Positions 24,567-35,249 of a DNA stretch of 64,000 bases are shown here, piece by piece. This stretch comes from Sinomonas cyclohexanicum. Its GTDB lineage: Bacteria > Actinomycetota > Actinomycetes > Actinomycetales > Micrococcaceae. The notes under the pieces are model-generated. The model worked only from the letters and a program-made list of their open reading frames with translations, searched no databases and was not told the DNA's origin. The DNA is taken from positions 4,340,001 through 4,404,000 of the forward strand of contig NZ_AP024525.1 in the NCBI RefSeq assembly GCF_020886775.1. Direction: 5' to 3'. The position numbers and the translations under genes are program-made. Every line of letters starts with the position of its first letter. Within the stretch, counting starts at the first letter, position 1.

Positions 24567-25934
24567 TCAGGCGGGCTGCTCACCGGAGTCCGTGGCCGAG
24601 TCCGTGGCGGTGCGAGCGGCCCCGAACCGTGCCTCAGCAGCGGCCGGGTCCTTCGCGGCGAGCGCTGCCGCGGTCGTGAGGATGCCGAGGAACGCGAACC
24701 AGCCGCACACGAGCCACGGCTGGCCGCCGCCGACCTCGAGCAGTGCGGCCGCGACGAGCGGGGTGATGGCCGCGGAGAGGACGGTGCCGACCTGGTAGCC
24801 GAACGACACGCCGGAGTAGCGCAGCTCCGTGGGGAACTGCTCGGCGAACCACGCGGCCTGGGGGCCGTAGATCGCGTCGTGGAGGATGTTCATGCCCACG
24901 AGCAGTACGAGCGGCAGGTAGGTGAGGCTGCCATGGTCGAGGAACCAGAAGAAGGGCCAGATGAGCGCGATCACGCCCACAGATGCGGCCACGGCGATGC
25001 GACGGCGGCCGATCCGGTCCGAGAGCCAGCCCCAGAACGGGCCGGAGAGCAGGCCGATCGCGGAGACGATGAGGATCGCGGCGAGGCCCGACGTGGTGTC
25101 GTGGCGGCGGTCCTTGAGGTAGCCGAGGATGTACACGGTCATGAGCGTGTAGATGGCCGGCTGGACGAGGCGCATGCCGATGGTCACGAGGATGCCGCGG
25201 GGATGTTCCCTGAGCACGCGCACCACGGGCCGCTTGACGATGCGGGCCTCCTCCTTGATGGCGGTGAACTCGTCCGCATCCGTCACGCCGAGGCGGATCC
25301 ACAGGCCCACCACCACGAGGACACCGGAGAGCAGGAACGGGATGCGCCAGCCGAACGCCTGGAACTGGTCCGCGGTGAGGAACGCCTGCGTGAGAGCGTA
25401 GGCGGCGGTCGCGAGCAGCATGCCGGCCGCGGAACCGACCTGCGTGAACGAGCCGAAGAGGCCGCGGCTGCCGGGCGGGGCGTGCTCGACCGAGAGGAGC
25501 GCGGAGCCTCCCCACTCGGCGCCCGCGGAGAGTCCCTGGATGAGCCGGAGACCCACGAGCCCGATGACGGCGAGGATGCCGATAGCGGCATAGTTCGGCA
25601 GGATGCCGATGAGGGTCGATGCGATGCCCATGGTCAGCAGGGAGGCGATCAGGAGGGCCTTGCGGCCGATCCGGTCCCCGAGGTGGCCAGAGATCACGCC
25701 GCCGAGTGGGCGTGCTATGAATCCGACGGCATATGTAGCGAACGAGGCGAGCACGGCCACGAGCGGGCTCGCATCGGGGAAGAACTGCTTGCCGAACACG
25801 AGCGCCGAGGCCGTGCCGTAGAGGTAGAAGTCGTACCACTCGATCGTGGTCCCGACGAATGCCGAGGCAAGGATGCGCCGCTTGGCGCGCAGGGCGGCGC
25901 CGAGCCCACGCTCGGCGGTGACGAGGGTGGCCAT
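24567..25934 (-). CDS. MHS-family MFS transporter
   Basis: 455 aa, twelve transmembrane helices. It has the metabolite:H+ symporter signatures TTIEWYDFYLYGTASALVFG, FIARPLGGVISGHLGDRIGR, LRLIQGLSAGAEWGGSALL and RYSGVSFGYQVGTVLSAAIT. The start ATG at 25934 follows GGAGG at six bases. It should import an organic acid-like or sulfonate-like substrate. It leads the operon with the flavin monooxygenase (87-bp gap) and is preceded by a SAM-IV-like riboswitch, linking uptake to sulfur or methionine status. Confidence 0.88.
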   Translation of the reverse strand: MATLVTAERGLGAALRAKRRILASAFVGTTIEWYDFYLYGTASALVFGKQFFPDASPLVAVLASFATYAVGFIARPLGGVISGHLGDRIGRKALLIASLLTMGIASTLIGILPNYAAIGILAVIGLVGLRLIQGLSAGAEWGGSALLSVEHAPPGSRGLFGSFTQVGSAAGMLLATAAYALTQAFLTADQFQAFGWRIPFLLSGVLVVVGLWIRLGVTDADEFTAIKEEARIVKRPVVRVLREHPRGILVTIGMRLVQPAIYTLMTVYILGYLKDRRHDTTSGLAAILIVSAIGLLSGPFWGWLSDRIGRRRIAVAASVGVIALIWPFFWFLDHGSLTYLPLVLLVGMNILHDAIYGPQAAWFAEQFPTELRYSGVSFGYQVGTVLSAAITPLVAAALLEVGGGQPWLVCGWFAFLGILTTAAALAAKDPAAAEARFGAARTATDSATDSGEQPA

Positions 25935-26003
25935 GTGGTTCCTCCGGATCGCGGCGCGAGGCTCGCTCAGGCGCCATACTTACGACGCCGGGGTCCCGGG
26001 CGC
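25935..26003 (-). promoter_or_regulatory. Expression platform of the SAM-IV-like riboswitch
   Basis: Between the aptamer and the MFS start codon lie a GC-rich stem (CGACG...CGTCG around CCGGG/CCCCGG) and a GGCGC...GCGCC stem ending close to the Shine-Dalgarno sequence GGAGGAAC. This layout suits ligand-controlled translation initiation or termination. There is no T-run. Confidence 0.45.
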
Positions 26004-26092
26004 CGTCGAATCCTCACCTGGGGCACCCCACTACAGCTGGAGGGTTGCCGTCCGGCTAGCCAGGGCTTCTCACCGGAACTCTTGATTCTTCA
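26004..26092 (-). ncRNA. SAM-IV-like S-adenosylmethionine riboswitch
   Basis: Read on the minus strand, the order is AAGAGTTCCGGTGAGAAGCC, CTGGCTAGCCGGACGGCAAC, CCTCC, then GTGGGGTGCCCCAGGTGAGG. This matches my recollection of the actinobacterial SAM-IV family (core GGCUUGCUGGCCGGCAACCCUCC ... GGUGGGGUGCCCCGGGUGA), with the GGCAACC / GGUGCC core shared by SAM-I. Ligand binding should shut off the sulfur-scavenging operon below (MFS transporter and flavin monooxygenase). The nearby SAM-I/IV variant family cannot be excluded by eye. Confidence 0.85.
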
Positions 26093-26179
26093 AGCAGTCT
26101 TGCGCGCCCGGGCCGCGCGGGCGAAACCGGGGTGTCACGGACCTTCACACTCCCATGCCCGTCTGGAGGGCAGATCCTG

Positions 26180-26302
26180 AAGGTCATCTCCCGTGGGTCA
26201 ACCCGCAGGAGATGACCCCCAGGAGGTGACTCCCAGAAGCTGACCTCCCGGACGTGACTCCCAGAAGCTGACCCCCGGGACGTGACTCCCAGACGTGACT
26301 CC
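26180..26302. repeat. 14-bp repeat array C (longest)
   Basis: Two inverted units at 26180-26205 (AAGGTCATCTCCCG and a 12-bp unit) are followed by seven direct units at 26206-26302: CAGGAGATGACCCC, CAGGAGGTGACTCC, CAGAAGCTGACCTC, CCGGACGTGACTCC, CAGAAGCTGACCCC, CGGGACGTGACTCC and a 13-bp CAGACGTGACTCC. Direct units face the stop codon of the response-regulator gene at 26319, 16 bp away. The layout is the same as in arrays A and B. Confidence 0.88.
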
Positions 26303-26318
26303 CAGACGGGGGCGGGGC

Positions 26319-27080
26319 TCAGTAGTCCGGGTTGCTCGGGATGATGAGGCCCGTCTCGTACCCGTAAACGACCGCCTGGACGCGGTCCCGCAGGTGCAGC
26401 TTGGTCAGGATCCGCCGCACGTGGCTCTTCACGGTCGCCTCGGAGAGGAAGAACCGGTGCGCGATCTCGGCGTTGCTCAGGCCCTCGCAGATGGCGCGCA
26501 GCACCTCGAGTTCGCGCGGCGTGAGGTCCTTCAGCAGCGGATCGGATGCCGGCTCGGCCGGCGACGCCGCACCGCCCGCTGCCCCGTCCGACGCTGCGGC
26601 GCCGACCCCCGACTGGCCGTTGCGCACGTACGTCTCGAGCAGCCGCTGGGTCACCCGTGGACTCACGACGGCGTCGCCGCTCGCCACGAGCCGGACGGCC
26701 TGGATGAGCTCCGCGGGCGCCACGTCCTTGAGGAGGAACGCGGAGGCGCCGGCCTGGAGCCCCGCGAACGCGTACTCGTCGAGGTCGAAGGTCGTGAGGA
26801 TGATGACCCGCGCCGCGGAGTGCTCGGCGGCGATGCGCCGCGTGGCCTCGATCCCATCCATGACGGGCATCCTCACGTCCATGAGGACCACGTCGGGGGC
26901 CAGGGAGCGCGCGAGCCGCACGGCCTCCTCGCCGTCGCCGGCCTCCCCGACCACCTCGATGCCCTCCTCGGACTCGAGCACGAGCCGGAATCCCATCCGC
27001 AGCAGCGGCTGGTCGTCCACGAGGAGGAGGCGCAGCGGGCCCTCCCGATGCTCCCCCGGCGCTGCGTGGTCGCCCTCCAT
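26319..27080 (-). CDS. NarL/FixJ-type response regulator
   Basis: 253 aa from an ATG at 27080 behind GGAGGGGG. Receiver domain at ~15-135 with the acidic pair VDDQ, phosphoacceptor Asp68 (VVLMDVRMPVMDGIEATRR), switch residue in ILTTFDLDE and Lys in FLLKDVAP. A Gly/Ala-rich linker of ~30 residues leads to the LuxR-type helix-turn-helix at ~185-250 (LTPRELEVLRAICEGLSNAE, LSEATVKSHVRRILTKL). It starts 14 bp after the kinase gene ends and completes a four-gene unit with the ABC exporter genes. Expected to control that exporter. Confidence 0.93.
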   Translation of the reverse strand: MEGDHAAPGEHREGPLRLLLVDDQPLLRMGFRLVLESEEGIEVVGEAGDGEEAVRLARSLAPDVVLMDVRMPVMDGIEATRRIAAEHSAARVIILTTFDLDEYAFAGLQAGASAFLLKDVAPAELIQAVRLVASGDAVVSPRVTQRLLETYVRNGQSGVGAAASDGAAGGAASPAEPASDPLLKDLTPRELEVLRAICEGLSNAEIAHRFFLSEATVKSHVRRILTKLHLRDRVQAVVYGYETGLIIPSNPDY

Positions 27081-27094
27081 CGATGCCCCCTCCG

Positions 27095-28312
27095 TCACGG
27101 ACCGCCTTCTGCCCAGTGCAGCTCGGTCTCCACGATCCATCCTCCACCGTTCCGCGGACCGGCGTGCAGCGTGCCCCCGTACAGCGCCGCACGCTCGCGC
27201 ATCCCGGCGATGCCGCCGCCCGTCCCGAGGTGGGGCGCGGCGCCGTCGTACGCGCCGCCGTCGTTCTCGACCCGGACCCGCACCACGCCGTCCTGCCGCG
27301 CCACGAGCACGTCCGCGCGGCTCATCCCCCGCCCGTACCGCAGCGCATTGGTGAGCGACTCCTGCACGATCCGGTAGACGGCGAGCTGGAACGCGGCGTC
27401 CGACGGCGGCGGTGCGCCCTCGAGGATCAGCGTCGCCGGGAGCCCGGCGGCACGGAAGCCCGCCACGAGCGAGTGGAGGCTTTCGGTCCCGGGCGACGGC
27501 GCGAGGCTGGCTCCCGCGGTCTCGCGCAGCACGCCGAGGACCCGCCGCATGTCCGCGAGCGCGGTGCGGCCGGTCCGGGACAGCTCGCCGAGGACCTGCT
27601 GGGCGCGGTCCGGGTCCTTGGGGGCGACCTTCGCGGCGCCGTCGCTGAGGGCCACCATGACCGTGAGCGAGTGCGCCACGACGTCGTGCATCTCGCGGGC
27701 GATCCGGTTGCGCTCCTGTACGGAGGCCAGCTCGGCGCGGCGCATGGCCCACGCGCGGATCTCGGCCTGGTGCTCGCGGGTGCCGCGGACCCATGCCCCG
27801 AGGCCGGCGGCGAGGAGGTTCATGAGCAGGAGGGAGACGGCCGCGACCAGTCCCACGTAGCGGGCGTTCTCGGGGACCTCGATCCCGTGGGGGGTGGTGT
27901 ACACGAACGCGAAGTACACCGACGCGGGGACCGAGGCGAGCACGGCCGCGCCGAACGCGACGAGGGCCGGGGCCGCGGTCGCCACGGCATAGAGCGCGAA
28001 GAAGACCACGGCGCTCGTCGTGGAGCTGCTCGGAGACTGGTACAGCAGGGCCGCGTCGATCGCGACGGTGACGACGAGCACCGCCCAGGGCGAGCGGCGT
28101 CGTGCGAGGAGGGCGGCCTGCTCGAGGCCCAGGAGCACGAACTGCCACCACTGGTGGTGGAGCGCGAACTCGACGAACAACGGCACCGCGAGGAACGTCG
28201 CGGCGACGACCACGATCCAGTCCATCGCGACCGGGTGGTCGGCCAGGTACGCGCGGACGCGGCCCCGCCGAGGCGGGACCGCGAGCGCGAACGGGGTGCC
28301 GGGGGCCTGCAC
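27095..28312 (-). CDS. HisKA_3 sensor histidine kinase
   Basis: 405 aa. Five or so transmembrane helices occupy residues ~30-175 with very short outer loops, as in intramembrane-sensing kinases. The dimerisation/phosphoacceptor domain has His209 (RNRIAREMHDVVAHSLTVMV), followed by a GHKL ATPase domain with QESLTNALRYGRG (N box) and GTGGGIAGMRERAALYGGTL. It pairs with the response regulator encoded directly downstream. The ABC permease gene lies 7 bp upstream of its start, so kinase, regulator and exporter are one operon. This is typical of systems sensing membrane-active compounds through their own transporter. Confidence 0.93.
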   Translation of the reverse strand: MQAPGTPFALAVPPRRGRVRAYLADHPVAMDWIVVVAATFLAVPLFVEFALHHQWWQFVLLGLEQAALLARRRSPWAVLVVTVAIDAALLYQSPSSSTTSAVVFFALYAVATAAPALVAFGAAVLASVPASVYFAFVYTTPHGIEVPENARYVGLVAAVSLLLMNLLAAGLGAWVRGTREHQAEIRAWAMRRAELASVQERNRIAREMHDVVAHSLTVMVALSDGAAKVAPKDPDRAQQVLGELSRTGRTALADMRRVLGVLRETAGASLAPSPGTESLHSLVAGFRAAGLPATLILEGAPPPSDAAFQLAVYRIVQESLTNALRYGRGMSRADVLVARQDGVVRVRVENDGGAYDGAAPHLGTGGGIAGMRERAALYGGTLHAGPRNGGGWIVETELHWAEGGP

Positions 28313-28319
28313 GGGGCTC

Positions 28320-30230
<1,911 letters not shown>

Positions 30231-30425
30231 TCACGAGCGCTGCCTTTCGCATGCCTCCACGCTAGGCCTGCGCGGAATCCGGACGCGACGGCCGTGGGGA
30301 TGATCTCTGACCGCCGCGACGCGCCCGTCTCGTCCGGAAGGATGACGCACGACGGCGGGTGGTCGCCCCCGCAGGGCCGCCCCCTCACGCTGGCTGGTGA
30401 CTCAGGCTACGGGCCGGGGATCGGG

Positions 30426-32108
30426 CTATGGGGCGAGAGGCGCCACCCAGCAGACACGGGTGCCACGTCCGAGGACACTGTCGACCCGGCTCCACCCACC
30501 TACGGATGCGGCGCGGCGTTCCATGTTGGCCAGGCCGCTGGCCCGCGGAGGGTTGGCGAACCCGCGCCCGTCGTCCTCGACCACGAGCTCCACGGCGTCC
30601 TCCTCCGCGGTGAGGGTCACCGTGACGCTCGATGCGCCCGAGTGGCGGACGGCGTTGCTGACGGCTTCCCGCGCAACGGCGAGCAGGTGCCCGGCAAGAA
30701 CCGGGGGCACCTCGTCAATGCGGCCGGCCACGCTGATCCGGGGCCTGATGCGGCTGTTCTGCACACTCTCGTGGACCGCCTCGGGCAGCCTCTGGGAGAG
30801 GTGCTCCTCACGCGTCGGGACCGCACGCAGGGAGTAGATCGTGCCCCTGAGGTCCCGGATGCTCTCATCGATCTCCTCCGTGAGCCTTCCGATCCGGGCG
30901 TGGGCGTCCGCATCCGCCGTGAACCGCCGGAGGCTCTGGATACTCAGCCCCGCCGCGAAAAGGCGCTGGATCACGAGGTCGTGCAGGTCCTGGGCTATCC
31001 GGTCCCGGTCCCCTGAGAGCAGGTCCTGCTCGCGCTCACGGTGGGCCAGAGTCAGATCCAGCGCCGTTCCCACGTGGGAGCCGAAGGACTCGCCGGACTC
31101 CACATCCGACTCGGAGAATGGGCCCGCGCCAGCCTGCCGGGCGAGCAGGAGCAGCCGGTTTCCCCACGTGTGCCCGGACCCGGGGCTGCGCTGCCCCACG
31201 GTGAGCACCAGGACCTGGCCAAGCTTCTCGCCCGCCTCGGGCCCGAAGACCTCCACCGGGTCCGCGAGCACCACCGCGCGGCGTTCCTGCACGGGCCGCT
31301 GGAGGGCCGCGGGGCAGCGGAGGTCCTCCCCCGCGGCAAGGGCGAGGGCACCCACGGCCGTGCGCACCCGCAGGACGTCGCCCTCTGGTCGTGCGACGAC
31401 GGCGAGTGCCGCATCGGAGGCGGCCAGGGCGTGCTCGGCGACGAGGTCCAGGTCCCCCTCGTGCGAGGGTGGATTCTCCGCCAGCAGCGCGCTGGCAGCC
31501 CTCATGCCGGCCTCGAGCCAGCGCTGCCGTCCGCGGCTCTGCTCGTACAGGCGCGCGTTCTGGATCGCGACCCCGGCCGCGGCCGCCAAGGCGGTGGCGA
31601 GTTCCTCGTCTTCGTCGGTGAAGTCCGCCCCGCCCTCCTTCTCCGTGAGGTAGAGGTTGCCCAACACCGCGCCGCGGACCCGGATCGCGACCCCGAGGAA
31701 GGTCTTCATCGGCGGGTGCTCGTCGGGGAATCCGATCGCGGCGGGATGCTCCCGGAGGTTGTGGAGTCGCAGCGGACGCGGGTCGGTGATCAGCTCCCCC
31801 AGCACCCCGTGGCCGGTGGGCACATCGCCGATGAGCCGGATCTGCTCGTCCTCGACACCGACCGTGATGAAATGCCCGAGTGTGTGGTCCTCGCCGAGGA
31901 TGCCGATGGCGGCGTAGCGGGCCCCGAGCAGCTCTGACGCGGACTGGGCGACCCGCTCGAGCACCGACTGCAGGCTCAAGTCCTCGGCTATTGAGACGAC
32001 CGCGCGCATGAGGCTGTCCATGCGGCCTTGGATCCGCACCAGCTCCCGGGCCCCGTCGGTCGACTCGTGTGGCAGCTCATCGGTCCTGCGGGGTCTGCGG
32101 TCAACCAT
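30426..32108 (-). CDS. GAF-domain sensor histidine kinase (DevS/DosS-like, orphan)
   Basis: 560 aa, no transmembrane helices. GAF domain 1 at ~40-180 (LQSVLERVAQSASELLGARY, FLGVAIRVRGAVLGNLYLTE) and a second, less conserved GAF at ~200-345. The HisKA_3 phosphoacceptor lies in DRIAQDLHDLVIQRLFAAGL (His near 366), and the ATPase domain ends with NMERRAASVGGWSRVDSVLG. The architecture is that of mycobacterial DevS/DosT, which sense O2/NO/CO through heme in the first GAF; whether heme is bound here cannot be read by eye. No response regulator gene is adjacent. It is divergent from the MEDS gene. Confidence 0.88.
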   Translation of the reverse strand: MVDRRPRRTDELPHESTDGARELVRIQGRMDSLMRAVVSIAEDLSLQSVLERVAQSASELLGARYAAIGILGEDHTLGHFITVGVEDEQIRLIGDVPTGHGVLGELITDPRPLRLHNLREHPAAIGFPDEHPPMKTFLGVAIRVRGAVLGNLYLTEKEGGADFTDEDEELATALAAAAGVAIQNARLYEQSRGRQRWLEAGMRAASALLAENPPSHEGDLDLVAEHALAASDAALAVVARPEGDVLRVRTAVGALALAAGEDLRCPAALQRPVQERRAVVLADPVEVFGPEAGEKLGQVLVLTVGQRSPGSGHTWGNRLLLLARQAGAGPFSESDVESGESFGSHVGTALDLTLAHREREQDLLSGDRDRIAQDLHDLVIQRLFAAGLSIQSLRRFTADADAHARIGRLTEEIDESIRDLRGTIYSLRAVPTREEHLSQRLPEAVHESVQNSRIRPRISVAGRIDEVPPVLAGHLLAVAREAVSNAVRHSGASSVTVTLTAEEDAVELVVEDDGRGFANPPRASGLANMERRAASVGGWSRVDSVLGRGTRVCWVAPLAP

Positions 32109-32370
32109 GGTGGGACTCCCGAAAGTGGTGCGGCGCGTCAGGACTGAGCCCCTGGGGATCAGAACGCCACAAAGAACAACAGTTGTTTACCTCGATTGTG
32201 GTCCCCGGCACGTGCTCGGATCAAAGGCCTGTCCGCAATGTGCCCGCAAGTGTGCCCGCACCGGGCGCCCGGCGGGGTGCGCAGGGCCGACCGCGGAATA
32301 GGCCTTTGGGCCCCGGACTGCCGCGCCTACCGGACGGTAAACTTGCAGGACCGCTCGAGAAGAGGCATCA
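32109..32370. promoter_or_regulatory. Divergent region between GAF kinase and MEDS gene, with dyad
   Basis: 262 bp. A perfect dyad AACAAC-A-GTTGTT at 32175-32187 lies 67 bp before the kinase start codon (read on the minus strand). Near 32338-32345 the sequence GGTAAACT may be the -10 region of the MEDS gene, ~30 bp before its start. Downstream of the dyad is a GC-rich segment with no visible gene. Confidence 0.4.
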
Positions 32371-32928
32371 GTGCACGAGCACAGCACCCGGGCCCGGTCA
32401 GCGGCCCGTTGGCCGACCGGCCACATCGGATGGGTGTACCGCGGTATGCCGGAGTTCGAGGGACGGGTCGCGTCATTCCTGGCCGAGGGACACACCCGCC
32501 GAGAACGCCAGGTCTTCATCGCCGACGACCCGAGGGCCAGTCTCTGGCCGAAGTACCTCATGGCGCGAGGCAGCCTCATCGTCCTGAGCACCGCCGAGGT
32601 CTACGGCCCGGAACGGATTGCCGACGCCACCGCACAGCGGACCGCCTTCGAATCCTTCCTCGTGGAGGCGAGGGCCCTCGGGTACACCGGCCTTCGCGTG
32701 GCCGCGGACAACACCAGCCTCACCTCGGGCCCCGACCGACTGGGAGCATGGCTGCGCTGGGAACACGAGGCCGACCTCCTGATGCAGGCACACCCCATGA
32801 CAGGGCTCTGCGCCTTCGACCAGACCAGAAGCGACCCCCTGACGCTGGAGGCGGTGTTGAGCGTGCATCGGACCCAGCACGCGACCGGCCCCCAGCCCGT
32901 GCAGGGTCCCCCCACAGCCCCCGCATAG
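32371..32928 (+). CDS. Stand-alone MEDS-domain sensory protein
   Basis: 185 aa from a GTG at 32371 behind GAGAAGAGG. The MEDS (DcmR-type sensory) domain covers most of the protein: HIGWVYRGMPEFEGRVASFL, QVFIADDPRASLWPKYLMAR, ALGYTGLRVAADNTSLTSGP and LLMQAHPMTGLCAFDQTRSD. The family was described as a sensor of small organic compounds in methylotrophs and often occurs next to anti-sigma or kinase genes. There is no DNA-binding or kinase domain here, so it must act through a partner; the divergent GAF kinase is the obvious candidate. Confidence 0.8.
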   Translation: MHEHSTRARSAARWPTGHIGWVYRGMPEFEGRVASFLAEGHTRRERQVFIADDPRASLWPKYLMARGSLIVLSTAEVYGPERIADATAQRTAFESFLVEARALGYTGLRVAADNTSLTSGPDRLGAWLRWEHEADLLMQAHPMTGLCAFDQTRSDPLTLEAVLSVHRTQHATGPQPVQGPPTAPA

Positions 32929-32950
32929 CCTGACCACGTAGGTTTCTGGC

Positions 32951-34513
32951 GTGAACCGCCGAACCATCGTGATCAACAGCGCCCTCGGGGCCGCTGCCCT
33001 CCTGCTGAGCGGGGGGATCTGGGCGACGGTCGCCGCGACCGCCCGCCCCGCCAGTACCGTGAGCAGCCGCACGGTCGCCGTCTCGCGCACATCCCTCGAG
33101 GAGACGGCGACGGCGTCCGGGAACGTCTCCTCTGCCACGACCACGAGCGTGGGGGCCGGGAACTGCACCGGGGCCGTGACCGCGATCAAGGTGACGGTGG
33201 GGCAGGCCGTCAAGGCCGGGACCGAGCTCGTGGACCTCGACCCGACCAACGCCCAGAACGCCGTGGACGCCGCGCAGGCTCAGCTCGACTCGGCCAACGC
33301 GCAGGCCGGCCAGCAGGCCGCGAGCTCCGCGAACTCGGTGGCCCAGGCCCAGCAGCAGCTCACGAATGCCCAGCAGACGGCGTCCCTCGATGCCCAGCAG
33401 CAGGCCGCGACGGTGTCCGCGGCGCAGAAGCAGGTCGACGCCGACCAGGCCGCCCTCACCCAGGACCAGTCGGCAGCCGCGGCGGCTCCCTCGAGCACAC
33501 AGGCCGCCTCGGCGGTCACGGCGGCGCAGTCACAGCTGGCCAAGGACCAGCAGGCCCTCGCGCAGGCGCAGAACCAGCAGGCCTCCTCGGCGCTGAAGGA
33601 CCAGCAGCAGGTGTCCTCGGCGACCGTATCGCTCAACTCCGCCCAGAATTCCCAGGCCAACGCGGCCCCGAGCAACACGACGAGCGCGCAGATCGCGCTG
33701 CAGACGGCGCAGAAGAACCTCGCCGACTGCGTGGTCAAGGCCCCTGCGGACGGGACTGTCACCGCGGTGGGCGCCGTGGTGGGCGCCGGTGCGACGGGGG
33801 GCGGATCCTCGGCGTCGTCCGGATCCACCGGCGCCTCCGGCGGCAGCGGAGGATCCGGCGGGAGCGGCGCGGCGGCGTCGTCCGGCTCTGGCTCCTCGAG
33901 CTCGTCCGGCCTCGTGACGCTCACCGACACGGGCCACCTCCAGGTGGTCGCCGCGTTCTCGGAGTCCGACGTCGCGGCGATGAAGGCCGGCCAGGCGGCG
34001 ACCCTCACCTTCCCCGCCATCAAGGCCGACGCCGGCGCCGCACCCGTGACGGGCACCGTCGCCTCGATCGCGGCGACCTCGACGACGACCAACGGCGTGG
34101 TCACCTACGCCGTGACGGTCTCGATCGCCAACCCGCCCGCCGCGGTGCGCCTCGGCGAGAGCGCCAACGTCTCGGTCACGACGGCGTCCGCAGACAACGC
34201 GCTCGTCGTGCCGACGCTCGCCATCACCACCGCGGGGACCCGGCAGACCGTGACCGTTCAGCGCAACGGCGCCGACGCGCCGGTGGCGATCACCACCGGC
34301 ATCACCGCGAACGGGCGCACTCAGGTGCTCACGGGGCTGAACGCCGGGGACGAGATCGTCCTGCCGAGCGTCACCGGCAGCACGGACACGTCGACGCAGT
34401 CCACACGCGGCGGGTTCGGAGGAATCGGCGGCGGCAACGGCGGGTTCGGCGGGGGCACCGGCGGCACGCGAGGGGGCACGGGTGGCGGCAGCAACTCCGG
34501 CACCGGCAGGTAG
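32951..34513 (+). CDS. MacA/HlyD-like efflux adaptor protein
   Basis: 520 aa from a GTG at 32951. The N-terminal membrane anchor (INSALGAAALLLSGGIWATV) is followed by a lipoyl half (GAVTAIKVTVGQAVKAGTEL) and a long Ala/Gln-rich coiled-coil hairpin (~100-255). The second lipoyl half (VVKAPADGTVTAVGAVVGAG) is interrupted by a ~40-residue Gly/Ser linker before the beta-barrel (VTLTDTGHLQVVAAFSESDV) and membrane-proximal domain. The C-terminus is Gly-rich. It is the first gene of a macAB-like operon and couples the exporter to the cell-wall space. The embedded Gly/Ser linker is unusual. Confidence 0.88.
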   Translation: MNRRTIVINSALGAAALLLSGGIWATVAATARPASTVSSRTVAVSRTSLEETATASGNVSSATTTSVGAGNCTGAVTAIKVTVGQAVKAGTELVDLDPTNAQNAVDAAQAQLDSANAQAGQQAASSANSVAQAQQQLTNAQQTASLDAQQQAATVSAAQKQVDADQAALTQDQSAAAAAPSSTQAASAVTAAQSQLAKDQQALAQAQNQQASSALKDQQQVSSATVSLNSAQNSQANAAPSNTTSAQIALQTAQKNLADCVVKAPADGTVTAVGAVVGAGATGGGSSASSGSTGASGGSGGSGGSGAAASSGSGSSSSSGLVTLTDTGHLQVVAAFSESDVAAMKAGQAATLTFPAIKADAGAAPVTGTVASIAATSTTTNGVVTYAVTVSIANPPAAVRLGESANVSVTTASADNALVVPTLAITTAGTRQTVTVQRNGADAPVAITTGITANGRTQVLTGLNAGDEIVLPSVTGSTDTSTQSTRGGFGGIGGGNGGFGGGTGGTRGGTGGGSNSGTGR

Positions 34514-34517
34514 TCCC

Positions 34518-35249
34518 GTGGGTTTCGGCTCAGTCCAACCCCCGGCGTTCGCGCAGCCCTCGCGGCGCAGGCCCGTGATCGGGCTGCACGGCGTACGCAA
34601 GGTCTACGGCCAGGGCGAGGCGGAGGTGCGCGCCCTCGACGGCGTGAGCCTGTCCATCCAGCCCGGCGAGTTCGTGGCGATCGTGGGCGCGTCCGGCTCG
34701 GGCAAGTCCACGATGATGAACATCATCGGCTGTCTCGATGCCCCCACATCGGGCACGTACCTCATGGACGGGATCGCCACCGGCGAGCTCGACGAGTTCC
34801 AGCTCGCCCAGATACGCAACCGCAAGATCGGGTTCGTGTTCCAGAGCTTCAACCTCATCCCCCGCACGCGCGCCGTGGACAACGTGGCCATGCCGCTCGC
34901 GTACCGCAAGGTGCACCGCCGCGAACGGCACGGCCTCGCGCTCGAGGCGCTCGACGCCGTCGGCCTCACCTCCCGTGCCGGGCACCTGCCGTCGCAGCTC
35001 TCCGGCGGGCAGCAGCAGCGTGTGGCAATCGCGCGGGCCCTCGTCGGCGAGCCCGTCCTCCTCCTCGCGGACGAGCCGACCGGCGCCCTCGACACGCGCT
35101 CCTCGCACGAGATCCTCGACCTGTTCGAGGCCCTCCACGCGCGCGGCCGGACCATCGTCATGATCACCCACGAGCCCGAGGTGGCCGCCCGCGCCCGGCG
35201 CGTGGTGCGGATGCAGGACGGGCGCATCATCGAGGACGGTGCCGCATGA
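34518..35249 (+). CDS. MacB/LolD-type ABC transporter ATPase
   Basis: 243 aa from a GTG at 34518, four bases after the adaptor stop codon; a GTG at 34482 inside the adaptor gene is also in frame. Walker [11 protein letters not shown] (57-66), Q-loop [20 protein letters not shown], signature [20 protein letters not shown], Walker [17 protein letters not shown] and H-loop MITHEPEV. It powers the MacB-like permease encoded next, with which it overlaps by four bases (ATGA). A peptide, macrolide or lipid substrate is plausible; none is evident from sequence. Confidence 0.93.
   Translation: MGFGSVQPPAFAQPSRRRPVIGLHGVRKVYGQGEAEVRALDGVSLSIQPGEFVAIVGASGSGKSTMMNIIGCLDAPTSGTYLMDGIATGELDEFQLAQIRNRKIGFVFQSFNLIPRTRAVDNVAMPLAYRKVHRRERHGLALEALDAVGLTSRAGHLPSQLSGGQQQRVAIARALVGEPVLLLADEPTGALDTRSSHEILDLFEALHARGRTIVMITHEPEVAARARRVVRMQDGRIIEDGAA

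Noticed and set aside
23130-26180. A 1016-codon open frame on the plus strand across the monooxygenase and MFS genes
   Set aside because: It is antisense to two clear genes and is rich in Arg/Gly/Glu/Asp/Val as expected from reading GC-rich codons backwards. Similar long antisense frames occur opposite dnaB (2091-3614), the NRAMP-related gene (18460-20040) and cca.
6081-26302. CRISPR arrays
   Set aside because: The repeats are contiguous 14-bp units without spacers, and no cas genes are present.
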